Assembly: GCF_022808855.1 (NCBI RefSeq)
Contig: NZ_JAKZLF010000018.1
Location: 1 to 64,000 of the forward strand
Length of the DNA: 64,000 nucleotides
Source: Anaeromyxobacter soli
GTDB lineage: Bacteria; Myxococcota; Myxococcia; Myxococcales; Anaeromyxobacteraceae
Direction: 5' to 3'
Part shown: positions 1 through 8,910 of the stretch, one piece after another
Position numbering within the stretch: position 1 is the stretch's first letter
Layout of the letters: every line of letters starts with the position of its first letter
Position numbers and translations under genes: made by a program
Notes under the pieces: model-generated
Databases searched by the model: none
What the model saw: only the letters and a program-made list of their open reading frames with translations
Told to the model about the DNA's origin: nothing

Positions 1-1050
1 GTTTCCCGGGCTGCCGCCCGAGCCGCCCCCGCCACCGCCTGCACCGGTGTGGTCCACGAAGTCGCCGAGCGCGTTGCTCCACACCATCGCGCCGCCGCCC
101 CCGCCACCGCCGCCCCCGCCCGCACCGAAGCGGCCCGCTTCCCCGATGCCGCCCACGGCGCTGCCGATGTGCCCGGCGTAACGAGCGTCGCTCACGCCTC
201 CGAGCGAGGCGCCGCCAGGGGCGTTCGCGCCCGCCGCTCCGCTCGCGCCCGGAGACCCGTTCTTGCCCGCGATGGTCGTCGCGGTGCCGTACAGAATGCC
301 GCCTGCGCCCCCGGCGCCGCCGCCCGTCCCCAGCCCACGCTGGCCGGCGGTTCCGTCGGTGGCGTATCCGCCCATCCCTCCGGCACCCCCCATGGATCCG
401 AGAGTCCCCCCGGCTCCGCCCACGCCGGTGCACGTATTCTCCGTGCACGCCGCGGTTCCGTTCTCGCCAGGCTGTCCTACCTGTCCGCCCGGGGGCGTCC
501 CGCCCGGGAGACCGGGCGCGCCGTCTCCTGCCTCGATGACGAGGGCGTGCAGCTGGACGTTGGACGAGGAGTCGAGCCGGACGCCGTAGGAGCTCCGCCC
601 GAGCAGGGTCGCGGCCGCGCTGCGGATCGTGAGGCCGTCGAGGATGACGTTCGTCACCCCCCGGCCGAAGACGCCGTCGTTGCCGTGCAGGTCGCCAGAG
701 CCGCCCTGCACGACCGTCACGTTCACGGACGGATTGCGGGCCCAGGCGGCGTCGTACCCTCCGTACACGGCGACGTCGTTCGCGAGCTCCAGCGTGCCTG
801 GGTAGGTGCCCGCGGCGACGTGCACGTCGCCGCCTCCGAGCGCCGAGGCGGCCGCGATGCCGCGCGCGATCGTGGCGAACGGCGCTTGCGGGGTGCCGGC
901 CGCGCTGTCCGACCCGGTGGTCGCGACGAACCAGCCCGCCGACTGTGGGTTGTTGGAGCCAGCGTCACCCGGATCGCTCGATCCGGAGCAGCCGGCGACG
1001 AGCGCCAGGGTGAAGGAGGGAAGGAGCAGTAACCGTAAAGTCCTCGTCAT
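1..1050 (-). CDS. Glycine-rich surface lipoprotein, C-terminus beyond window edge
   Basis: An open frame of 350 codons starts at an ATG at 1050 and runs off the left edge, so the protein is partial. The N-terminus is a lipoprotein signal: Thr-Arg-Thr-Leu-Arg, a hydrophobic stretch, then LVAGC with the lipidated Cys at residue 21. Residues about 40-180 read like a DUF1565 or pectin-lyase-like beta-helix start (an ATTGSDSAAGTPQAPFATI stretch, then G-x-Y-x-G-x-L and VYGGYD), a pattern common in myxobacterial surface lipoproteins. From about residue 190 the protein is dominated by Gly, with GGAGG-type repeats and a poly-Gly run near residues 320-330. An extracellular or outer-membrane location is likely; the role is unknown. 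The gene family assignment is from motif memory only. Confidence 0.8.
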   Translation of the reverse strand, partial: MTRTLRLLLLPSFTLALVAGCSGSSDPGDAGSNNPQSAGWFVATTGSDSAAGTPQAPFATIARGIAAASALGGGDVHVAAGTYPGTLELANDVAVYGGYDAAWARNPSVNVTVVQGGSGDLHGNDGVFGRGVTNVILDGLTIRSAAATLLGRSSYGVRLDSSSNVQLHALVIEAGDGAPGLPGGTPPGGQVGQPGENGTAACTENTCTGVGGAGGTLGSMGGAGGMGGYATDGTAGQRGLGTGGGAGGAGGILYGTATTIAGKNGSPGASGAAGANAPGGASLGGVSDARYAGHIGSAVGGIGEAGRFGAGGGGGGGGGGAMVWSNALGDFVDHTGAGGGGGGSGGSPGN

Positions 1051-1189
1051 TGGTCCCCCAAAGGGTTACGGCGCTCGCCGGAAACCAAAGGCGTGCGGCC
1101 GGATGTCGCTGCACGCTGCGTGTACCAGATCCGGGCGCTCCACTGGAAGTGGGGTCCCCCGCCGACGGGACAGGGGCTCGGTGATCCGT

Positions 1190-2134
1190 ATGACCCCAAG
1201 CGAATTCTCGCGGTCAGTCGAGCGCGGGGGTAGCGCTCGGACCCTGGGCGACACCGACACACTCGAGCTCTACGCCGACGGGCTGCGGTTCTTCGCTCGC
1301 GCAGCGGGTCCCGAGGACGGGCCGCTGGTGGTCCTGCTGCACGGGTTCCCCGAGCTGTCGCGCTCCTGGCACCACCAGCTCCCCGCCCTGGCGGCGGCAG
1401 GCTACCGCGCGGTCGCGCCGGATCTGCGCGGCTACGGGCGCACCGAGCGGCGAGGTCCGTACGACCTGCGCACGCTCGCGGGCGACGTGGCCGGGATGGT
1501 GCGCGCCCTCGGGCGCGAGCGCGCCGTCGTGTGCGGACACGACTGGGGTGGCGCGATCGCCTGGGCGGCGGCGACGTACGCGCCGCAGGTGGTGGAGCGG
1601 CTGGTGGTGCTGAACTGCCCGCACCCGGCGGCGTTCGCCCGCGAGCTTCGCGTGAACCCCCGCCAGCTCCTGCGCTCGCGCTACATGCTCGCCTTCCAGC
1701 TGCCGTGGCTGCCGGAGCGGCTCCTCGCGCGCGACCGCGCCGCCGCGATCGCGCGGGCGCTGCGCGGCGGCGCGTACCGGCGCGACGCCTTCCCGCGGGA
1801 CGAGCTCGAGCGATACCGGGAAGCGTTCGCATCGCGCGAGGCGGCCGCCGCGGCGCTCGCCTATTACCGGGCAGCGTTCCGCGAGCGCGGAGCCTTCGGT
1901 CGCGCCGCCCGCGCCCGCCCGGTCTCGGCGCCGACGCTCGTGGTGTGGGGCGTCCGGGACCGCTTCCTCGGGCTCGAGACGATCGCGCCGGAGAAGCTCG
2001 CGCCCTGGTTCGCACCCGGGAACGCGCCGGCCGTGGTGCTCATCGCGGAGGCAGGACACTTCGTGCAGAACGAGGCGCCCGGCGAGGTGAACCGGGCGAT
2101 CCTCACGTGGCTCGCGGAGACCGGGCGGGGGTAA
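1190..2134 (+). CDS. Alpha/beta hydrolase, epoxide hydrolase-like
   Basis: This 314-residue protein has the order of motifs of soluble epoxide hydrolases and haloalkane dehalogenases: the oxyanion motif HGFPE at residues 51-55, a DLRGYG strand at 78-83, and the nucleophile elbow GHDWGG at 116-121 with Asp118 as nucleophile. Near the C-terminus, WGxRD would supply the acid and the His of EAGHF the base. An Asp rather than a Ser nucleophile favours epoxide or halide substrates over esters. The ATG at 1190 is used; a GTG at 1181 with CAGGGG upstream is an alternative. The open frame extends further upstream but loses hydrolase similarity. It converges on the PfpI gene across a strong hairpin. 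The substrate cannot be told from sequence. Confidence 0.88.
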   Translation: MTPSEFSRSVERGGSARTLGDTDTLELYADGLRFFARAAGPEDGPLVVLLHGFPELSRSWHHQLPALAAAGYRAVAPDLRGYGRTERRGPYDLRTLAGDVAGMVRALGRERAVVCGHDWGGAIAWAAATYAPQVVERLVVLNCPHPAAFARELRVNPRQLLRSRYMLAFQLPWLPERLLARDRAAAIARALRGGAYRRDAFPRDELERYREAFASREAAAAALAYYRAAFRERGAFGRAARARPVSAPTLVVWGVRDRFLGLETIAPEKLAPWFAPGNAPAVVLIAEAGHFVQNEAPGEVNRAILTWLAETGRG

Positions 2135-2154
2135 TCCGGCAGGGGAGCGGCCGA

Positions 2155-2192
2155 GTCCGCTCGCCCTTCGACGAGCCTCCGGGCGAGCGGAC
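2155..2192. terminator. Perfect 12-bp inverted repeat between convergent genes
   Basis: GTCCGCTCGCCC at 2155-2166 pairs perfectly with GGGCGAGCGGAC at 2181-2192 across a 14-nt loop. It lies between two convergent genes (the hydrolase ending at 2134 and PfpI ending at 2284), so it may end transcription from both sides. No T-run follows on either strand, so it is not a classical intrinsic terminator. Confidence 0.45.
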
Positions 2193-2283
2193 CCGCGCCG
2201 CGCGCAGGGCGCGCACGTCCTCGTACGGGTGGGGGGACGAGAGGCGCGAGGACGGCGCCGCCGCCGTCGTCCTGCCTCGAACC

Positions 2284-2871
2284 CTACGCCTCGACGCGCG
2301 AGCCGAGCACCTTCAGGAACTGCCGCATCCACTCCGGGTGCGCGGGCCAGGCCGGCGCGGTGACGAGCTTCCCGTCGGTGAAGGCGTTCGACGCGGTCGC
2401 GTTCACCTCGCCGAAGCGGGCGCCCGCGGCGGTGCACTCCGGACCGACGGCGGGGTAGGCGAGGCAGGCCTTCCCCTTCAGGACGCCCGCGGCGGCGAGG
2501 ATCTGCGGGCCGTGGCAGATCGCGGCGATGGGCTTGTCGTCGCGCGCGAAGCCCTGTACGAGCTCGATGACGCGCGGATTGAGCCGCAGGTACTCGGGCG
2601 CGCGCCCCCCGGGGATGACGAGCGCGTCGTAGTCGCCCGGCCGGAGCTCCTCGAAGGCGGCGGTGATCGCGAAGCGGTGCCCGGGCAGCTCGACGTAGGT
2701 CTGATCGCCGACGAAGTCGTGCACCGCCGTCTTCACCGTGTCTCCGGGCCTCTTGCCTGGGCAGACGGTGTGGACCGTGTGACCGACCATCGTGAGGATC
2801 TGGTACGGCACCATCGCCTCGTAGTCCTCGACGAAGTCGCCGACGAGCATGAGGATCTTCTTCGCGGCCAT
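2284..2871 (-). CDS. DJ-1/PfpI family protein
   Basis: This 195-residue protein has the DJ-1/PfpI (class I glutamine amidotransferase-like) fold. The nucleophile elbow AICHGPQ places the reactive Cys at 119 beside His120, and Glu15 in the first loop is the expected partner. Length is typical of the family. Known members act as glyoxalases/deglycases, chaperones or peptidases, so the exact reaction is open. A strong ribosome-binding site (AAGGAGGAAG) precedes the ATG at 2871. It lies about 100 nt after the GNAT gene on the same strand and could be the last gene of that transcript. Confidence 0.9.
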   Translation of the reverse strand: MAAKKILMLVGDFVEDYEAMVPYQILTMVGHTVHTVCPGKRPGDTVKTAVHDFVGDQTYVELPGHRFAITAAFEELRPGDYDALVIPGGRAPEYLRLNPRVIELVQGFARDDKPIAAICHGPQILAAAGVLKGKACLAYPAVGPECTAAGARFGEVNATASNAFTDGKLVTAPAWPAHPEWMRQFLKVLGSRVEA

Positions 2872-2977
2872 GCGCTTCCTCCTTGCGGAGCGGGATGGCG
2901 CGAGGATGGCGTGAGGACAGGGGACCCGGCCCGTGCCTTGTGGGTTCGCCGAGGAGCGGCCGCGCTCCCGCCGCGAC

Positions 2978-3493
2978 TCAACGCTCGCGAGCGTCCCCGA
3001 CGAGCCGCTCCACGAGGAGCACGTCGCGCCAGGCGCCGTCGAGCCGCGCGTGGCGCCGATGCACGCCGACCTCGCGGAACCCCAGGGAGCGGCAGAGCGA
3101 CGCGCTCGCGTGGTTCTCTACGAAGATCTTGCCGACGACCTTCCACGCGCCCGCGGCCTCGGCCGCCTGGAGGAGGGCCACGCCGAGGGCGCGTCCGACG
3201 CCCCGCCCGCGCCCGTCGCGGGCGACGTACACCGACAGCTCCAGCACGCCTGCGTAGCAGGGGCGGGCGCTCGTGGGGAACAGGGCGCCGTAGCCGAGCA
3301 CGGCGCCCGCATCCTCCGCGACGACGACCGGGTTCACGAGCCACTCCGACACCTCCGCGGCGATCCGCGGCCGCGTCTCGAACGTGGCGGAGCGATCCTC
3401 GATGCCCTGGTTGTAGATGCGGGCGATCGCGTCCGCGTCCTCGGGACGGCCGGGGCGGCACGTCACGGGGAGGGGATCGACGTCGGCTCCCAT
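2978..3493 (-). CDS. GNAT N-acetyltransferase, phosphinothricin acetyltransferase-like
   Basis: This 171-residue acetyl-CoA-dependent N-acetyltransferase resembles the PAT/Bar/ArsN branch. It opens with [17 protein letters not shown], followed by SATFETRPR, the acceptor-site signature of that branch. The acetyl-CoA loop RGRGVGRAL and the final GFREVG strand are present. Such enzymes acetylate phosphinothricin, methionine sulfone or arsinothricin, or simply amino-acid analogues. The ATG at 3493 lies 2 nt after the stop of glnS, so the two genes are almost certainly one transcript and translationally coupled. Physiological substrate unknown. Confidence 0.88.
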   Translation of the reverse strand: MGADVDPLPVTCRPGRPEDADAIARIYNQGIEDRSATFETRPRIAAEVSEWLVNPVVVAEDAGAVLGYGALFPTSARPCYAGVLELSVYVARDGRGRGVGRALGVALLQAAEAAGAWKVVGKIFVENHASASLCRSLGFREVGVHRRHARLDGAWRDVLLVERLVGDARER

Positions 3494-3495
3494 GG

Positions 3496-5823
3496 CTACC
3501 CGAGCTTCTCCTCCAGCACCTTCCGCACCAGGGCCGCGTCGGCGGTGCCGCCGGTCTCGCGCATGGCGGCGCCGACCAGCACGCCGAAGAGCTTCTTCTC
3601 TCCGGCGCGGTACCGATCGGCCTCGGCCCGGCGCGCCTCGAGGGCGCGCGCGACGGCGGCCTCCACGGCGGCGCGGTCGGCCACCTTCTCGAGGCCGAGC
3701 GCCTTCATGCGCGCCTCGGGATCGCCCCCCTGCTCGACGAGCTCCGCGAGGAGCGTCTTGCCCGCCGCCGGGGTGAGGCGGCCGGCGTCGACGAGCGCGA
3801 CCAGCCGGCCGAACGCGGCGGGCTGGAGCGGCAGGGACGCGAGCTCGCGATCGCGCGCGAGACCGGCGAGGTCGTTCACGAGCCAGCGCGCCACGGAGCG
3901 TGCGTTCGGGTGGACGGCGACGGCCGCGTCGAACCAGGTCGCGACCGCGGCGTCGGCGGAGAGGAGATCGGCCTCCTCCTCGGAGAGCGCGAGCGGCCCC
4001 GTGTAGCGGGCGTGGCGCGCGGCGAGCCCCGGGTCCGCGGCGCGCGCCTCGGCGCGCAGCTCGGCGCGGGCCTTCCGCGACGCCCCGGGCCCCGCCCCCT
4101 CGGCGCCGCCGGCCGGCGCGGGCTCCCGCCTCGCGCGCCGCGCCTCGGGCTTCACCGCGGTCCGCGCGGCCCACGTGTCCTTGAGCGTGATCGTCCGGTT
4201 GAACGCGGGCGCGCCGGGGCGCGAGTCCACCGGGTCCACGAAGAAGTAGCCCTGGCGGAGGAACTGCCAGCGCGTCCCCGGCGCCGCGTCCGCGAGGGCG
4301 GGCTCCACGCGGGCGCCCTTCGCGAGCACGAGCGAGTCGGGGTTCAGGGCCTGGAGGAAGTCGGGCTCGGCGTCGGGCTGCTCGACCGCGAAGAGCCGGT
4401 CGTAGAGCCGGACCTCCGCGGGGACCGAGCGCGTCGCGTGGACCCAGTGGATCGTGCCGGAGACCTTGCGCCGCTCGCCCTCGCCGCGCGAGGCCGGATC
4501 GTGCGTCGCCCGCACCGCGGTGATCGCGCCGGACGCGTCGCGCTCCACGCCCTCGCAGCGCACGACGTAGCCGCCGGCGAGCCGCACCTCGCGGCCGGGC
4601 GCGAGCCTCTTCCAGTCCTTCGGGGGCTCCTCGGAGAAGTCGTCCCGCTCGATGAGGAGCTCCCGGCCGAACGGCACCTTGCGGCTCCCGCCGCGGGCCG
4701 GCTCGGCGGGCCACCACGGGACGTCCAGCTCCTCGGTCCGGTCCGCGGGCCAGCTCTCGACGACCAGCCGGAGCGGGTTCAGCACCGCGAGCGCGCGCGG
4801 GGTGCGGCGCTCGAGGTCCCCGCGGATGGCGAACTCGAGCTTGCCGATGTCGACGACGCTGTTGTTCTTCGCGACGCCGATGAGGTCGGCGAAGTCGCGG
4901 AGCGCCTCGGGCGTCACGCCGCGCCGGCGCATCCCGGCGATGGTGGGCATGCGCGGATCGTCCCAGCCCGAGACGCGCCGCTCGTTCACGAGCTGCAGGA
5001 GCTTGCGCTTCGAGAGCACGGTGTAGCCGAGCGAGAGCCGGGCGAACTCGTACTGCCGGGGGCGCGGATCCCACGGCCCGAGGTTGTCGAGCACCCAGTC
5101 GTACAGCTCGCGGTTGGACTCGAACTCGAGCGTGCAGATGGAGTGCGTCACGCCCTCGAACGCGTCCTCGAGCGGATGGGCGAAGTCGTACATCGGGTAG
5201 ATGCACCACCGGTCGCCAGTCCGGTGGTGGCTCGCGTGCCGGATCCGGTAGAGCAGCGGATCGCGCATGAGCACGTTCGGGTGCGCCATGTCGATCCGCG
5301 CGCGCAGGACGGCGGCGCCGTCCGGGAGCTCGCCGGCGCGCATGCGGTGGAGGAGGTCGAGGCTCTCGGCCGCCGGGCGATCGCGGAACGGGCTGTTCAC
5401 TCCCGGTCGCTCGAAGCTGCCGCGCTGCTCGCGGATCCGATCCTGCGTCTGGCTGTCGACGTAGGCCTTGCCGTCGCGCACGAGCCGCTCGGCGCACGCG
5501 TACATCCGCTCGAAGAAGTCCGAAGCGTAGTAGAGGTGCCCGCCCCACTCGCAGCCGAGCCAGCGCACGTCCGCCTGGATGGCCTCGACGTACTCGGTCT
5601 CCTCCGTCACGGGGTTCGTGTCGTCGAAGCGCAGGTGGGTGTGCCCGCCGTACGCCCGGGCCAGGCCGAAGTTGAGGAGGATCGACTTCGCGTGGCCGAT
5701 GTGGAGGAAGCCGTTCGGCTCGGGCGGGAAGCGCGTGACCACCCGGCCGCCGTTCCTGCCGGCGCGGAGGTCCGCCTCGACGATGTCGGCGAGGAAGTTC
5801 GAGGGGCGCGGGGCGTCGCTCAT
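3496..5823 (-). CDS. glnS: Glutaminyl-tRNA synthetase with C-terminal YqeY domain
   Basis: This class I synthetase charges tRNA-Gln with glutamine. FPPEPNGFLHIGHAK carries the HIGH signature at residues 41-44, and a KMSKS-equivalent VLSKRKL follows in the catalytic half. The tRNA anticodon-binding beta-barrels occupy roughly residues 340-550. At 775 residues the protein is about 220 longer than E. coli GlnRS. After a charged Ala/Glu/Arg linker, the last ~150 residues match the GatB/YqeY tail domain (a tRNA-binding helical domain; features include LVNDLAGL and GRLTPAAGKTLL). The same fusion is known in Deinococcus GlnRS. It lies 99 nt downstream of gltX and 2 nt upstream of the GNAT gene. Confidence 0.96.
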   Translation of the reverse strand: MSDAPRPSNFLADIVEADLRAGRNGGRVVTRFPPEPNGFLHIGHAKSILLNFGLARAYGGHTHLRFDDTNPVTEETEYVEAIQADVRWLGCEWGGHLYYASDFFERMYACAERLVRDGKAYVDSQTQDRIREQRGSFERPGVNSPFRDRPAAESLDLLHRMRAGELPDGAAVLRARIDMAHPNVLMRDPLLYRIRHASHHRTGDRWCIYPMYDFAHPLEDAFEGVTHSICTLEFESNRELYDWVLDNLGPWDPRPRQYEFARLSLGYTVLSKRKLLQLVNERRVSGWDDPRMPTIAGMRRRGVTPEALRDFADLIGVAKNNSVVDIGKLEFAIRGDLERRTPRALAVLNPLRLVVESWPADRTEELDVPWWPAEPARGGSRKVPFGRELLIERDDFSEEPPKDWKRLAPGREVRLAGGYVVRCEGVERDASGAITAVRATHDPASRGEGERRKVSGTIHWVHATRSVPAEVRLYDRLFAVEQPDAEPDFLQALNPDSLVLAKGARVEPALADAAPGTRWQFLRQGYFFVDPVDSRPGAPAFNRTITLKDTWAARTAVKPEARRARREPAPAGGAEGAGPGASRKARAELRAEARAADPGLAARHARYTGPLALSEEEADLLSADAAVATWFDAAVAVHPNARSVARWLVNDLAGLARDRELASLPLQPAAFGRLVALVDAGRLTPAAGKTLLAELVEQGGDPEARMKALGLEKVADRAAVEAAVARALEARRAEADRYRAGEKKLFGVLVGAAMRETGGTADAALVRKVLEEKLG

Positions 5824-5922
5824 GGTGGCCGATGGTGGTATCGCAGCGCGCCACGCCCCGCAACCCTGCGGCGACCCCGCGGGCCCGGCGAACGCGAGGG
5901 TGCCGCGCCGCTCCCGGCGGGT

Positions 5923-7338
5923 TCAGCCGATGAGCCGGAGCGCGTCGTCGAGGCGGCGCAGCGTCTCTTCCTTGCCGAGGATCTGGACGACGTCGTACAT
6001 GCCGGGCGAGGCCGTGCCGCCGGTGAGCGCGACGCGCACCGGCTGGGCGATCTTGCCGAGCCCGAGGCCGCGCTGCTCGGCCTCGGAGTGGAAGAGCTTC
6101 TCGATCGCCTCGGTCTCGAGCGCGTCCAGGCCGGCGAGGCCGCCGCGGATGGCCTCCAGGATGGGTTTCGTGTCGGCCGTCAGGAACTTGGCCTTCGCCT
6201 TGGGGTCGAGCGTGATCGGCGCGTAGAAGTAGCGGAACTGCTGCACGTACTCGCCGAAGGTGCGCGCCCGCTCGCGCGCCACCGCGCAGACGTGGCGGAG
6301 CTTCGCGTCATCGGCCGCGGGGAGCCCGGCGGCGAGGAAGTGGGGCAGGGCGTGCCGCGCGAGCTCCTCGTCCGAGAGCTTCTTCAGCCACTCGTGGTTC
6401 ACCCAGGCCATCTTCTCCGGGTTGAACACGCCCGCCGTGGCGCCCACGTCCTTGAAGTCGAAGTACCGGACGAGCTCGTCGCGCGTGAAGATCTCCTGGT
6501 CCCCGTGGGACCAGCCGAGGCGCACGAGGTAGTTCACCACCGCCTCGGGCAGGTAGCCCATGTCGCGGTAGGCGGTGACGCTCGTCGCGCCGTGGCGCTT
6601 GGAGAGGCGCGTCTTGTCGGCGCCGAGGATCATGGGCAGGTGCGCGAACCGCGGGACCGGGTACCCGAGCGCCTGGTACATGAGGATCTGCCGGGCCGTG
6701 TTGTTCACGTGGTCGTCGCCGCGCGCGACGAGGTTGATCCCCATCGTCACGTCGTCGACGACCGCGCCGAAGTTGTAGAGGGGGACGCCGTCGCCGCGCA
6801 GGATCACCTCGTCCTGCAGCACCTCGTGGGAGGTCTCGATCGGCCCCTTCACGAGGTCGACGAACGTCGTCGAGCCCGTCTCGGGGACGCGGAACCGGAT
6901 GACGTGCGGTCGGGAGGGATCGTAGGGGAGGCTCCGGCAGGTGCCCGGGTAGCGGAACTGGCGCTTCTCGGCCTCGGCCTGCTTGCGCTGGGCGTCGAGC
7001 GTCTCCTTCGTGCAGTAGCAGGCGTACGCCTTGCCCTCGCGGATGAGCCGCTCCGCGTGCTCCGCGTAGATCCCGAGGCGCTGCGTCTGGAAGTAGGGCC
7101 CGTGCGGGCCGCCGACGTCCGGCCCCTCGTCCCAGTCGAGGCCGAGCCAGCGCAGGCCGTCGAAGATCGCGTCCACCGCCGCCTGCGTCGAGCGCTCCCG
7201 ATCCGTGTCCTCGATCCGCAGCACGAACGTGCCGCCGTTGCGTCGCGCCCACAGCCAGTTGAAGAGCGCGGTGCGGGCACCGCCGATGTGCAGGTATCCC
7301 GTGGGAGACGGGGCGAAGCGAACGCGGGGTGTGTCCAT
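5923..7338 (-). CDS. gltX: Glutamyl-tRNA synthetase
   Basis: This 471-residue class I synthetase attaches glutamate to tRNA-Glu. Residues 6-20 carry RFAPSPTGYLHIGG, the GluRS form of the HIGH motif, and TRLSKRHGATSV is the KMSKS motif. The GluRS-type anticodon domain fills the last third. Length is standard. A TAGGTT box 9 nt before the ATG is a candidate -10 element and would give an almost leaderless message. The divergent gene at 7376 starts only 37 nt away. Because glnS is just downstream, tRNA-Gln need not be made by transamidation, so this is probably the discriminating form of GluRS. Confidence 0.96.
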   Translation of the reverse strand: MDTPRVRFAPSPTGYLHIGGARTALFNWLWARRNGGTFVLRIEDTDRERSTQAAVDAIFDGLRWLGLDWDEGPDVGGPHGPYFQTQRLGIYAEHAERLIREGKAYACYCTKETLDAQRKQAEAEKRQFRYPGTCRSLPYDPSRPHVIRFRVPETGSTTFVDLVKGPIETSHEVLQDEVILRGDGVPLYNFGAVVDDVTMGINLVARGDDHVNNTARQILMYQALGYPVPRFAHLPMILGADKTRLSKRHGATSVTAYRDMGYLPEAVVNYLVRLGWSHGDQEIFTRDELVRYFDFKDVGATAGVFNPEKMAWVNHEWLKKLSDEELARHALPHFLAAGLPAADDAKLRHVCAVARERARTFGEYVQQFRYFYAPITLDPKAKAKFLTADTKPILEAIRGGLAGLDALETEAIEKLFHSEAEQRGLGLGKIAQPVRVALTGGTASPGMYDVVQILGKEETLRRLDDALRLIG

Positions 7339-7375
7339 GGCGGGCGGAACCTAGCATGGGTAGAATCGCGCGCTG

Positions 7376-7888
7376 ATGAAACCAACGACCGCGCTCCTCC
7401 TCGCCTCCCTGCTCGCGGGCGCGCCCGGCGCCGCGCGCGCGGCGACCTTCCTCGAGACGAGCGTCGAGGAGACCGCGCGCACCTCCGAGACCGTCGCGCG
7501 CGGCGTCGTCGAGCGCACGAGCTCGCGCTGGGCCGGAGCGCGCATCGTCACCGAGGTCGTCGTCCGCGTGACGAGCGCGTGGAAGGGCCGGCCGGGCGAG
7601 CGGCTCAGGCTGCTCGTGCCCGGCGGCAAGGTCGGCGAGATCGCGCAGACGGTGGACGCGGCGCCCACCTTCGAGGAGGGCGAGGAGGTCGTCGTCTTCG
7701 CGGGGCGGCGCGGGAACACCTGGCGCGTGAACGGCCTCGCGCTCGGGAAGTACCGGGTCGAGGACGGCATGGCGACGCCCGGCACCGAGGGCGCACGCTT
7801 CGCGCCGCGCGGCCTCGCCGCGGGGGAGCGCGCGGTCGGACGGATGTCCGTCGACGAGCTCGAGCGGCGCGTCCGGAGCGCGCGGTGA
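7376..7888 (+). CDS. Exported protein of unknown function
   Basis: This is a 170-residue protein with a clear N-terminal signal peptide (MKPTTALLLASLLAGAPGAARA, cut after ARA). The mature part is rich in short beta-type stretches (ERTSSRWAGARIVTEVVVRV, then RLRLLVPGGKVGEI, then VVVFAGRR). A similar layout occurs in small myxobacterial exported proteins found beside metalloproteases. Its stop overlaps the GTG start of the metalloprotease gene by 4 nt (GTGA), so the two are translationally coupled and may act together, for example as a protease and an inhibitor or chaperone; that role is inference. TAGAAT lies 9 nt before the ATG, a candidate -10 box. Confidence 0.75.
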   Translation: MKPTTALLLASLLAGAPGAARAATFLETSVEETARTSETVARGVVERTSSRWAGARIVTEVVVRVTSAWKGRPGERLRLLVPGGKVGEIAQTVDAAPTFEEGEEVVVFAGRRGNTWRVNGLALGKYRVEDGMATPGTEGARFAPRGLAAGERAVGRMSVDELERRVRSAR

Positions 7889-8889
7889 GCGCGCGCGCGG
7901 TGCGCCTCGCCGCCGCCGTCGCGGTGCTGCTCCTCGCGCCGCCCGCGGCGCGCGCCTACGAGCGCAGCACGAGCGGTAACGGGGCCGCGTTCTACTGGCA
8001 GGAGCGGACGGTCGGCTACCAGATCAACCCGCGCCGCGCCGCGTCCGCCCCCTCGTGCGCGGACACCTCCCAGTACGCGGACACCGCCGCGATGGAGGCG
8101 GTGCGCGCCGCGTTCCGCACCTGGACCGGCGCCGTGCAGGACTGCACCGATCTCCAGCTCGTGGACCAGGGCACCACCGACGTCGTGACGGCAGGCTACG
8201 ACCCGCGGGCTTCGCGGAACGAGAACCTCGTGGTCTTCCGCGCGGGCTGGTGCTCCGACGTCGCGCCGAGCACGGACGCGTGCTGGAACGCCGGCTCGTG
8301 CGCGAACACCTACGACTGCTTCGAGGACGCGCAGCCGGCGGACCGGGCGACCATCGCGATCACCACCGTCACGCACGACGCCAACAGCGGGCGGATCTAC
8401 GACGCCGACATCGAGTTCGCCGACTGGGACGGTCAGTCCGGCCCGCTCAGCTCCACCGCTGGTGCGACCCAGCCGCCGTACGGCTGGTACTTCACGTGCA
8501 CGCCCACCGCGCAGTCGCCCTGCACGCTCTACGACCAGAGCGGCTGCACCTACGTGGACCTCCAGTCGAACGCGACGCACGAGATCGGCCACTTCATCGG
8601 CCTCGCCCATCCGTGCAACCTCGGCGACTCGGACTGCAACCCGCGGACGAGCCCGTACCGGGCGGTCGTCATGTTCCCGGCGGCGAGCCTGGGCGACGTG
8701 TCGAAGCGCACCCTCACCGCCGACGACCGGGCGGGCCTCTGCGCCATCTACCCGCGCGGCGGGGCCACGTGGACCTCCCCCGTGAAGGCGGCGGGGCGCG
8801 GCGGCTGCGCGTCGGCGGGCGGGGCGGGCGAGCTCGCCTCCGCGCTCCTCGCGCTCGCGGCGCTCGCGCGGCGCGGCCGCCGGCGCTGA
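7885..8889 (+). CDS. Secreted zinc metalloprotease, matrixin-like, with MYXO-CTERM-like tail
   Basis: This 334-residue protein has a signal peptide ending near ARAYERS. Its zinc-binding motif is HEIGHFIGLAHP, with His232, Glu233, His236 and His242 as the HExxHxxGxxH set, followed by a Met-turn candidate VVMFPAAS. Multiple Cys residues in the mature part suggest disulfides. The last ~27 residues form a sorting-type tail: a Gly/Cys element (Cys308 in GGCASAGG), a hydrophobic Ala/Leu helix and RRGRRR. That arrangement matches MYXO-CTERM, the myxobacterial surface-sorting signal. The GTG start at 7885 is fixed by coupling to the upstream gene. The frame stays open far upstream, but that part is antisense to other genes. 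Confidence 0.87.
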   Translation: MSARAVRLAAAVAVLLLAPPAARAYERSTSGNGAAFYWQERTVGYQINPRRAASAPSCADTSQYADTAAMEAVRAAFRTWTGAVQDCTDLQLVDQGTTDVVTAGYDPRASRNENLVVFRAGWCSDVAPSTDACWNAGSCANTYDCFEDAQPADRATIAITTVTHDANSGRIYDADIEFADWDGQSGPLSSTAGATQPPYGWYFTCTPTAQSPCTLYDQSGCTYVDLQSNATHEIGHFIGLAHPCNLGDSDCNPRTSPYRAVVMFPAASLGDVSKRTLTADDRAGLCAIYPRGGATWTSPVKAAGRGGCASAGGAGELASALLALAALARRGRRR

Positions 8890-8910
8890 CGTTCCGCGGC
8901 GGCGGTCCCG

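Noticed and set aside
1531..8889. A 2452-codon open frame on the plus strand
   Set aside because: It is antisense or out-of-frame to PfpI, GNAT, glnS and gltX. Only the last part (7885-8889) is a real gene; the rest is a GC-skew artefact.
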